DNA of 64,000 bases from Margaritifera margaritifera (Eukaryota > Mollusca > Bivalvia > Unionida > Margaritiferidae). A program made the translations under genes and the position numbers. Numbering within the stretch: position 1 is the stretch's first letter; every line of letters begins with the position of its first letter. The notes below the pieces were generated by a model. The model ran no database searches. It was given only the letters and a program-made list of their open reading frames with translations, and was not told the DNA's origin. Positions 15,001-27,000 of the stretch are shown one piece after another. The DNA is taken from assembly GCA_029931535.1 (NCBI GenBank), contig JAQPZY010001686.1, positions 10,389,001 to 10,453,000 on the forward strand. The letters run 5' to 3'.

Positions 15001-18000
15001 CACATACACACATGACAATCGGGTCAAGTTTTGTGGCCCTGTTAGCACTAACATGGCATTAACTGGAAGTGCCGGTTACATGTCACAAATCCATTGTCTT
15101 CAGCGAGAAAATGCTGGAAAAAATGTGAAATTCAAGGCTGATTTCTTCCTAAACTGGTGGACTGATTGTGCAAAAATTTTACAGGTGTAATAAATAAAGT
15201 GAACTCTATTGAGTACATATTTTAGCTTAACCAGGATTTTCCCTTGAATGTGTGCAAGTATTGACAGGAATCCCATTTCATAACTAAGAACAATTGAAAG
15301 TTCAGTTATCAATATCTAGATGTAATCATTTTCCATGAATGAATTGTAACTTTTGAAATTTGTCAGTGTTTTTTTAGTTGAAATCAACATTAATTGATTC
15401 TGCTGACCATGTTACCTTCATCAAAAGGAATTTGTTTTTCTGCTTATTTTCTGTAGGACTGGGCTTTGCCAGGTGACATATATAACTTGGGTCTAAACTG
15501 GCATGTTCCATCAGATGAAGAGGTGGAGTTTGCTGAACAACTGCTGAAGCAAGTTCTGCAACCAGAACTGATGGCATTAAAACAGCTTTCTCCTGACAAT
15601 CAGGTGCCAAGGTAGGACAAAATACATCTCAGTGACCATATGCAAGACTGAATTACCTCCTTTGCTTACCTATTGAGAGACAAAAATTACTTTACTTTTT
15701 GCTCTGAATGGCAGATTGACAGAATAACTTGCCCAGTAGCAGTTCTTTTTACTAGTAAACAGTCATTAAAAAATCAGTATGACTTTGTCAGTATAGATTT
15801 GTTTGTTTTTGTTGGTTTTAACACATTTTTAACTATATGATTGCCAAGGAAATGGGAGCTAAGTGCTTTTCCCAAGGACACCGGGCCAGTCAACCCAGGC
15901 TTAAGAGAATGGGTTATTGTTCACATGGGGAATCCAGCCATCATTTCCTAGAAGGATATCTGAGGTTGAGGTCAGATGCTCAGCATTTCCTCCTATTATC
16001 TATTCTCCTAATATTAATGTGATCGGGGAATGTATTTGAAGGAGAAAGCAAATTTTAAAGTAAATTATGTTTCTCTGAGAATACTAACCTGATCACATTA
16101 CTTAAAAACCCTCTCAACCACCCCGGCATGTGAGCATCTTCGTTAGTATATCGCCCAGCTTAAAAACTAGGGACACCTGGTGGTGGCAAGGGGAGGTGAC
16201 CGGCAAGATTTATTGACCTTTGTTTATATGAGATAGCAAAGAAAATTTTTCGTCTTTTAGTAGGGCTGGATTTGGGAGGTAGCAGGCTTATAACCCTAAC
16301 ATTAATGTGACCGGGTAAATATTCTCGGAGAAACATAATTTACGTAAAGATTTGCTATCCCTTGTTACTCTCCTTCTCAGCCACGGATTCCTTGTCAACA
16401 AGGAAAAAGCTGGCTTCATTCCAACTCAAAATTTTGTCCATCTAGGTATGGTGTTCAAAACATGGGTAAACAGAGTATGTCTACCTCAAGAATGAGTATT
16501 AAAAACCAGTACAGTGGTGGCTTCATTGCTTACACAGGACAGTCTCTCAGCCCGAGAATTCCTTCGGCTACTGGGTTTGCTCAATGCGGCAGCGGACCTC
16601 ATTGTCCTAAGTCACCTATTTTCTGAGACCATTACAAATGATTATGTTGTCCCAATGGAGGCCAAGACTTTGCCCCTTGGACCAATCTATAACAATCTCA
16701 ATCACAGTCTGTACAGATGCGAGCATAGAGGGCTGGGGTGCACGCCGCCTTCTATCATTCCAGGAGGCCATTGGAGTGTGGCCCACTTACGATTATAGTT
16801 TGCATATCAACATTCTCGAGAGGAAAGCCATACTGAAAGCATTTCATGGTGGCAGGAGGAGCTAAATGGAAAGGGCATTCTCATTCTGTCTGATATCTAC
16901 ACTGTGGTGAATTATCTCAGAAGGCAAGGGATAACCATGTCCCCAGATCTTTGCGCTTTTATATAGGATTTTCTAAGGTGGTGTCTTCAACGACAAATCC
17001 ATGTACAAGTTCGTCATATTCCAGGCTGACTAAATTTATTAGCAGACTTGCTGTCCCAAAAGAATCAACTAATACAAACGGAATGGTATCTTCATCCCTT
17101 GGTTTTCACTCGCATATGTGCCAGCTGGGATCAACCAATGGTGGATCTATTTGCAACAAGGTGGAATGCAGTCTCACCTGTCCCGGATCGGAAGGCCTGG
17201 GCAATTGATGCTCTTTCCATAGATTGGAACATTTTGAATGCATACGCTTACCCTCCAACACCTCTGATTCCCAAAGTGATACAGAAAGCATGAGAATCGG
17301 AGTGTTGCCTCATCTTGATTGCTCCACTAAAATGGGAAAAACTGTGGATCAACAACCTCATAAATCTAGCAGCGGAAATCCCCAGGAAAAATGGAGACAT
17401 TTTCTCAACTGCTGAAGCAACCATGATGGCAGGCATTTCATCCCAATCCAGAGTTGAACCTGCACGTCTCAATCATATTGAAGAAGCCCTCAAGAACAAA
17501 CAGTTCTCTCGGTGGAGAGAATCGCTCAAGTGAGATGGCCCTCAACTTTGAAAATGTACCAAGGCAAATTGACAATTTTCACACAATGGTGTGAGCAAGA
17601 ACACATTATGCCACAGAGTGCATCAATACCTCAACTAGCTAACTTCCTACTGTGGCTCTTTGACGAGAAACAGTTAGCACCAATCATGATAAAAGACATG
17701 CATCATCATGGAATAGAGGATATCGATCAAAACAAAAAACTATTTGATCTTCTGGCAAATTTCGATTTCACACGTCCAAAGGCATTGGCTTTCTGCCCAA
17801 AGTGGAATCTATCATGGGTACTAACCTGCACCTCTCATATAAGACCTGCTTCCTACTTGGCACTAGTGATGGCAGGCATAGCAAAATACTTGCTTTATTA
17901 GTTGACCTGAACTACTTGCAGTTCTGACAGGATGGGTCAGTGTCACTTATGACAGCCCCTGCTTTCATTGCCAAGAACAGGCTCCCGCTCATGGGAAATC

Positions 18001-21000
18001 AGGCGTTTGTGGTAAAATCCCTGTCTACTCTGGACACTTCATCTAAAGGTCGTCTACAGGACCCAGGAATAGCTCTGAAGTGGTACCTGACAAGGACCGA
18101 GCTGGTGTGTCAAGGGAGATGTAGCCTCTTCTTACCTCTCAAAGAATGAAAGGATGATATATCAGCACAGGCACTTTCATCCTGGATAAAATGGGTTATC
18201 TACTCGGGAAATAACCCAAGATCAAATGAAATTGCTAAACATCTTGGCTCATGAAGTTAGGGCAGTCGCAACAAACATTGCATTCGAGCAAAACTGTTCC
18301 CTAACTGACATTATACAAGTTGTGGGATGGAGGTCAGAGTCCACTTTCTCTGGCTTTTACCTCAGAGACCTTTCATCCCAAATGGCTCAGCTAGACCTGG
18401 TGGGGCCTACCGCTGTGGCACAACAGGTTACTGCCCGGATCATATGGAACTTTCCTAAGGATGTGGCTTCATGACTTTGCTGGATTTGCATGAGGGAACA
18501 TTTTTCACTTTCAGAAGCCACTCCCCAGCATATGGAGTCTATTCTCCAGCCGGGTTATTTTCTAGAAGTTGCCTCACATACCTTAGGGGACTGGAGATGG
18601 CCTCTCTGGGGCAATTGGGATGTAACTCCCTCCACCTCTTTCCTATTCTCCTAAGGTATTTTGATCAAGTAACGTATTTGAAGAAGAAACCAATTTTTTC
18701 TAGTAAAATATATTTCTTCGATAATACTTATCTAATCATAATACACATACACCCTCTCAGCCTCCCCGCAGTTATATCCATATAGAGAGTGTGCAATCTG
18801 GTCCAGTAGTAACTGTAGTATTCATGGGATTTGGTGCCAATCCTTCTATCAAGGGAGATCACTCTAACTGCCACCTATGTAGGCAGACGACTTTTAGCTT
18901 TGTAGCTAAAAGTTTTAGCCTGAGAGGGCTGGAATTGCGAGGTAGTAGTAGTTCTCCTAAGGTATTATGATCAGGTAAGTATTACTGAAGAAACATTTTA
19001 CTAGAACAAATTATTTGTATACAGCAGTGTGTGAAATTAATTATAAAACTTAAATTTATGATTTGCTTTTGTTTATTTTTTTTGGTGCTTATGCCAGTGA
19101 CTCTTCCAAAGATATTGATATCACTTCACTTCATTAATTTGCACCCAAAAAATCATTTGAATTCACACTGTTTATTTTTTAAAACATATTTATATTGGGT
19201 TTTTTATGCATGTTTTCAGGGAGGAGCTGTTGAGAAGTCTCAACACTGTATGTGAGTGTTTAGGTGGTACTAGTTCACTTCTTCCCTCTGTGACAGGAGA
19301 TCCAGTTCAGCTGTAAGTAGTAGCCTTTTTTGTTGCCAATCTTATACAGCTTTTTAGTCATAGAATCACAAAACTTTACCTTCCTAAATTTGTGTGCAGT
19401 TCATTTTTACATTTTTCAAACTTTACCTTTAGTTGTTACCATATAGCTGCTTTTATGCTGATGTGCTGTAAAACACTACCACACACACACACACACACAC
19501 ACACATACATATTAAATTTAATTTTCATCAATTAAGGTAAAATATGTGTTGGAAATAAAGCAAAACAAATTTGAAATTTGACATAAGTGCATGGGTTGTT
19601 TCCAAGTGAGCATTCTCAAAGATGTAGTAATTTACAGATTACATGCAAAGTAGAACCTCACATTAACATTATATATGCTACCAGCATCCACCTTTCATAT
19701 ACAAGCTTATTTTGTTATTTTCACCCCTATCAATTTTCTGGATATGTTTTGCCTCTTGAACCAGCCACCATGCTTAAACAGCCTAGAATTTTCTATCCCG
19801 TACAGTGCCTGGCCTTAAATCAGTTTTTCAAGTCTCATAGGCTTCTGTAGTAATGGATATTTTGAAATGCAATAGAATTATAAAACTCTTAGGACAGAGT
19901 AAATGATGCATAAGAAATACTCAGAATTTCAAATAGTTAAATCTATTTAATATCTTTTATAAAATTACACAGATATAGAAAATACACACAAGTTTTAAGA
20001 TAAGCAAAAAGTTTGGATTCATATTTTGTAAAAGTTTTTATGCTCCTCCTTTTTGTATTGCCTCTTTTAAGAGGTATAGTAATTACCTTAATAATGCTTA
20101 TTAGGGCCCAACATCAAGGTGTTGGGTGTGGGTGCATATGTCCATCTGTCTGTCCATTCACACTTCTTGTAACCAACATAGCTCTGAAACCCTTACACAT
20201 AATTGTGTACCATTTGGTAGGTAAGTTGCCTATTACATTGGTTGGTAGGTTGTTATGGGTTTAATGCCATTTTTCAGCACATGATAGGCTATACATGGCG
20301 GCCAGTATATTTGTTGGAGGAAGAACCCCAGAAAACCTTGGGAAGAACCACCAACCCATGTGAAGCTACTGGCAAGCTTTCTCACACACCCACGTTGGCC
20401 AATATAGGACCCACGAGGACAGAGGTGAGATGTCAGTGATCTGTAAAGGCGAGCGCCTTAGACCACTCGGCCACCTGGGACCCCCTTTCTATTACATACA
20501 CATGTACCTATTACATGCACATGTACCTTTTAAAGGTTTCATTTTTTCTGGTCTAATTTTGATGGGAGTTATTTGCTATTTTTCCTTCAATATTACATCT
20601 CCACTATAGCAGATCCTTGTAACCAACATACTTCAGGAATCATTCAACATATTGTAGTACAATTTGGTGTGTACATTGTCTATTAGACCTAGATTTGCCT
20701 TTATGCATTTTGTCTTGTCAAATCCATTTTTGATAGATTGTGGCCTTTGACAATTAACTTCAAATCTTCACTTGGAATGTGGCTTGTAACCATCACAGCT
20801 TTGTGTCCCTTACACATAATTGGATGTCATTGTCTTTCAAAGGTTTCCTCTTTTCGGGTCCAATTTGGTTTGAGTTAATGCCCTTTTTCCAGCAACATTA
20901 CATCTCCACTATAGTAGATCCTTGTAACCAGCATGGCTTGGCAACCATTCAACATATTCTGATGCAGTTTTGTGGGTACATTGTTTCATAGACCTAGATT

Positions 21001-24000
21001 AGCCTTTTATGTATTTAGTTTTGTTGACTCAATTTTTTTACAGGAGTTATGGCCTCTGACAATTAACTTCACTTGGAACGTTGCTTGTAATCAGCATAGC
21101 ATTGTAGCCCTTACACTTAATTGGATGCCAGTTGGTTGGTGTATGTCTATTACATGTAGATGTGCCTTTTAAAGGTTTTCATTTTGTTAATGCCCTTTTT
21201 CCATCAGTATTACACTTCCACTATAGCATGTCCTTGCAACCAGCATAGCTCAGGGACATTCTGGCATATTCTGGTGCAGTTTTATGTGTACATTGTCTAA
21301 AGACCTAGATGTCCTTGCAAAAAGCATAGCTCAGGGACTTTCTGGCATATTCTGGTGCAGTTTTATGTGTACATTGTCTAAAGACCTAGATGTACCTTTT
21401 ATGCATTTTGTCTCATCAATTCCGTTTTGAAAAGAGTAATAGCCTATGACAATAAACTTAATATCTTCACATGGGCTGTTGCTTTGTTACTAGCATAGCT
21501 CAAGAACCATTCAGCATATTTTAATGAAATTTAGTATGAACATTGTCTCATAGACTTGCATGTACTGTATATACCGTATTTGCCGGCCTATAAGTCGATA
21601 CTTTTTGACCTGGAAGTCTGGGCTTCGTCTTATACTCCGAATCGGCTTATATATGGATTATGTCATTTAAATTGCTTTAATGTAATTTTTCGTACGTGAA
21701 AAAAAATAAAAAAATTCCAAGTACGAAAAGTATAGTGTAAAAAAATAATTATCATTTTGGGGAAGAGATTGTGTGCGAAAAAATATAGGACCCGACATTG
21801 AGAAGGATTCCGAAATATTTACGTGATTGTCAGTATTAAATTCACGTGCATCAGACGTAATTACGCTAAAGCAACATGCACTAGTAATATATGTTGTTCA
21901 AATTTTCTTACATATGTGTGTATTAGAATAGACAAGTTAGAAAACGGATAACCATGACATGGACATGGGTATTCCATTGCACATTTTTCTTATTGCATCT
22001 TGTGATCGAAATAAAATATGCCCCGATATGAGAGAGAGAGAGAGATCAGCCCTTCTTCATGCTATTTTGCTTAATGTACCTTACTGGCTCCTTTTAGCTG
22101 AAGCTTTTGTCAAAGAGAGAAAACAGTAATAAAATAGTCAATGGAAATTAAAACAATACATACCATACCCCTTCAGTTTCAAAGATATATAATTTATATT
22201 TAAATATTCACAATATTTATATTCAAATAGACTCCATTTAGTTTAAATCCCAAGCTAACCATTTAGCATGCTGTGTTGTTTTCTTTGCAAATACAATGAA
22301 CTCTATATTCCCAAGAAATAAAATTACCCTTTATCAGTAAGTGCATGTACACTTCCTGTAGTTAGGCGGCATTTTGGTTTGATCTTTGCTCATGAATTCA
22401 AAGCTACGACACTTCTGTCAGCGAGATCAAAAGATGTCACTGGTTGAGAAACTTGCATGAGCAAGCACCTGGCATTACAGGTCATTACACAGTACTGCAT
22501 ACATTAACATGCTTTACAAGATCGATTACAATACCCTATGGGAAGCCTCATTTCCCCATTGGTAGCCTCACTAATTTGATCACATCTACTGCAGGTGTCA
22601 ACTGGAATGACCTGGCCAAGCTGTAGGCATATTTAATTAGAATGTAAATAACACTGCAAAGCCATTTGGTTCTTTCTGATAATGGATATAAAAACAAGAA
22701 TGAAATGTTTATTCAGAGATTAATTGATAATGGAATACAGTAATGCTGCTGTACATGAGTAAGATCACAATCATCAGATAACTCAACAATACATATTACA
22801 ATCGTCCTGTAACTTCTCTCTCTCTCTCTCCAAAAGCTACAAGTAAAAACTGCTCTGAATGCATACGTTCTTACACACTGACATAGTGTTGTTTCATCTT
22901 TCTCTCTCTCACACACACACACAGACACACATACACAGATTCACTAAAAACAACAAATCTTAATCAAGTTCTTTTATTTTTATTGTACATATAATTTGAT
23001 AATGAGGTTACTGTTGCTGTAAGAATACAAGTTGCACTTATTTTTTGACAACAGGAGTTCATATCATTGCGTACAATGTACCAATAAATAATACCTATAA
23101 ATAATACATGTACAGACCATCTTAATCATTTTCCCAATTAATCTGGAATAGCATAGTGATACCATTAATATTCATGAAACCGGAAGTTACTAGCGAAAGT
23201 GACGAAGCCTAGGTGTTGATCTGGCTTTGTCTTATACTCTGCATCGACTTATATATGGATAAAGGATTGAAAATTGACGAAATTAACAAATTTGACTTAT
23301 ACTCCGCATCAACTTATCAGCTGGCAAATACGGGCAGGTTTAATTTCACTTAAAAAGAGTTATGGCTGCATGATTGCTCCTGACTTTGGTTTCTGCAAGA
23401 TAACTTCACCAGCATTTGTAGGATTTCAGCCTAATTCAGAATGTGGCTACCTTGAGTGAACTTGATTTGCAGCATTCCACAACTTTATTTACATGAACTA
23501 TGACTTCTGATTGTCCGTCCTCTTGACTTTGTTTTCTGCATCATCACTGTACTAATCTTCATTGGATTTCAACCAAATTTGGCATGCAGCTTTATATTTA
23601 ATGAGACTGCAAGCACAGTAGTCAGCAGTAGATCTGGGATTTTGCGGTTGTGAGTTGGGTACATTTTTTACACATACCCAATTAAGTATACTCCAAATGA
23701 CACTTTCTTCAAAGCAGATACAAGTGACATCCCTATGCATAAGATTGAAGTCACTCATGGTAAAAATATGTTATGCTCATATAGGTTGGAATCCCAGGTT
23801 TTTTTAAAATTCAGCAGAAAAGTTATTTAAGCACAAAAATGCTAGAATTTGGTCTCAGTTTATAGTAGGCATGAACTTTTATATAACAAAAGACTACATT
23901 ATTTCTACTTGTAATTGTCAGAATTCCTTCTAAATGGAAACTGTTTTAGCCTGAATGACCTTTAACCTTTACAGCTCTTCAGTGCATGAAAAACAACATT

Positions 24001-27000
24001 GTTTGTTATGGCAGGTGAAATGTCAATTCATGAATTGGTCATATTATATTCTTTATAGGTTGGAATCCCAGGTATCATTGAAGAGATTTGCATGCCAAAT
24101 TTCACCAGATGGAACAAAAGGTAAGATGCATTAAAATTTTATAAAACATTGGGTTTATTCACATGGACTGCTGTGTGTTTAGCCTTGCCATCAAAATGCA
24201 TTCAGAGATTGTGTAAGTAACTAGAATAATGACTTGTTCTATATGTTGAACCCAAAGCCCCACAGACTTGGAACATTTTTGGTTTTGGCGACCCCCCCCC
24301 CCCCCAAAAAAAAAAATAAGGAGAAAATGGTGTGTTTGATTCAAGTAAATTATAAGTAAAGGATGCAAAACTGGCTTCTTCAGAATATTTATTAGATTGT
24401 TATAATTTACTTCTTGTAGTTGACGTAGAGCTTCTCTTCTTTCCTTTTGCATAATAATTCACCTTAATGCAGGATAATTTGAAGCCTTTACAAAACTACT
24501 TGTGGCCAACTATTTATGTTTTACAATGCTGTGTATTTCAGTACAAACATAAACTTTAAATTGTTTTTAAAAAATGTCCATTTTTTTGCTTATTGAATTA
24601 TTCTTCATGTTTAAATGCTTTTAATTTCATTTTTTAGAGGTCACACTTGATGGAGAGAATGTGAGAGTAGCTGTGATAGAGGTTGCACACCATTTGTGTA
24701 GTAAGTAAAGCTGTTGATCACCAGTTCATATTTGTTTCTTTTTTGTTACTCATGACTTGAAATTTCATGCTGGTTTTTTCATGTAAAATGTCTCCTGCAT
24801 GCATTTATAGCTCAGCTTGCCAAAGGCCAAGTGAGCTTATGGTATGGCCTTTTGTCCATTGTCTGTTCATCAACACTTCCTTGTGAACATTCTAGAGGCT
24901 TCATTTCTGGTCAGATTCTGATAAGATTTGGTATGTAGGCTTATATCATCAAAATCTCAGATAAGTTTGATTATGAGCGACAGCCACACATATTAATTAG
25001 AGTTCGATTAGATTTGATACATAAGCTTATATTGTCAAGACCTCAGATAAGTCACAGTGGCCCCTCCCCCGTCTAAGATCATGCACAACAACAGGCCTAA
25101 TGTTGACAAGAAATTGTTCTTCCAGTTTATGGCTACCATGTGGGTGCAAGTACCCCCGCATGCTCAAGCGTGGTCTTAGAACCTGTAAATCCGGGTGCAT
25201 GAGGTATGCTACAGACATTAATGGCATGTTTTATCAGCCATCTATGCCATACACCACTGCTATGATTGCCTATTAGTCAGTCCAGCTACCTGGCTGTCTG
25301 TTCTTTTTGACTAGCAGCCAGAGATTTGTTGCATCGGTGATTGATCATTCTGTTATATGTGGAATTTTATGGAGATGCATCAAATTGGTCCATCCATTTC
25401 ACTGCCCCAAATTAATTCAGCCAACCAACCATCCAGCTGGCTGCCAAGCTGACCATCCAGTCGCCCACCCAGCACGATTTCGGGCCACCCTTCCAGCTGT
25501 ATAAACCAGCAAGACAAACCATGTCACTTGCCCAGCTGCTTGAAGGCCTGATGCTCAAGGAGTATCCAGTGGATAGTTACTGTGTTTCTTGCTGTTGGGA
25601 ATGATTTATGCAAACATGGCATTGATACCTGATGAGGACAATCCCCACAGAGAGTGCAGGGGATAACCTTGAATAATTGGCTCAGTTTTGTTTCAAAGCA
25701 GCTGTTGAGGAGATTTATAGAAACTTGTCTTCCTGTAAGCCAGGCCTATATGGCTAAGGCTTCGGTAGATGTTGAGGATGAGGAGGGACACCCCATCTAC
25801 TGTCTACTTCTGCAGTTAACAAAGATTAAAGAAATCTCAAACTATCGGAAAAATCTGAGACTTTGGGAATTAAAAGGTTTTCTGTTCGGAGAACCAGTTA
25901 ACCAGCATCATTTTTTTCTCACAGATACTGCATACACTCAGACTTGTACAGTGCTGAGTTGCCAAGTTCGGATAAGAATATTGTGGCAGTGAATATGTCA
26001 ACCCTGCTGTTCTATAAGGTGGATTGCCATGTTTTTCATGCAGCTTCCAAATTGTTGTGGAATATGGTGGCCATGTCATATATGCTTGATCTGGCATCTT
26101 TAGCGAACTTTCACCTTGCCAAAAGAATCAGGCAGTGAGCATGTGTGGAGATCTACTGCCTGCATGGCCAAGGTGATTAACAGGGCCACACATCATTCCA
26201 TGGTCATTGCCCTGATGGTTTCTTCCAATCTAGATTTTGTAGGATGAGACACCTTTCTCCACTCGTCCCTAATTAAGCCTCATCATTCATTGGCATTATG
26301 CTCACTGAACTTTGGTAAGGGGCCATTGATAGAGCAGTAGTGTCTAAGACCAATACTGACTATTGAGGAAATGATTACCATAGCCAGTACAGGGATCTGT
26401 ATGAGGTAATGGAATGTCCAGGACTGGTCCAGGTAGGTTGCCATACCATGTCAGTACTGGCTTGGTAATCTGCGCCAAAATAGAATGCTCTGGATGTTGC
26501 ACTGTGGACTGCATATACTGGGAAAATAGATTATTGTACCCAGTCCTGGTAGTTGAAGACATAAGTTGAGGCTGTGCCAGAGCTGGAGTAGACATGGTCC
26601 AGTCTGTTAGTGTCTAGAGCCTAAGACTGATACTGGCTGTCGAAAGAAAGATCACTGTAGCTAGTACTGGGGTCTGCCTGTGATGATGGAATATCCATAT
26701 CTGGTCTGGTTGAGCCACTGTACCATGTTGGTATTGGCCCAACTGGTTGAGCTGTAATTATATGTTCTAGTTTTGGCAATGGGGGCAGCAGCACAGTACT
26801 GATGGCATCCACATTCTTGTGCATGTGAAGTTGTTGGCTCGTTCATTTGCCTGGATTCAGTGCTTGGCTGTGATGGTCACCCATTTTTCCTTGGACCAGT
26901 GTGAGCATGTACCGCATGTATGGTTTGAATTGCACCCTATATAGTTAATACAAGTGGGATGAATATCCACAGACAGCTTGAAATGCTTGCACCCCATACA

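Larger units (their letters stand above)
15836..18995 (+). mobile_element. DIRS-type retrotransposon copy A (decayed)
   Basis: Layout: terminal module (15905-16355), RT thumb end (16356-16497), RNase H (about 16690-17090), connection block (17100-17300), tyrosine recombinase (17500-18475), second terminal module (about 18520-18995). Gag and the RT core are gone. It lies in the PSME4 intron between the exons at 15457 and 19220, in the same orientation. Repeated frame changes show it is dead. It could be Ngaro-like rather than DIRS1-like; the absence of gag prevents a decision. Confidence 0.82.
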
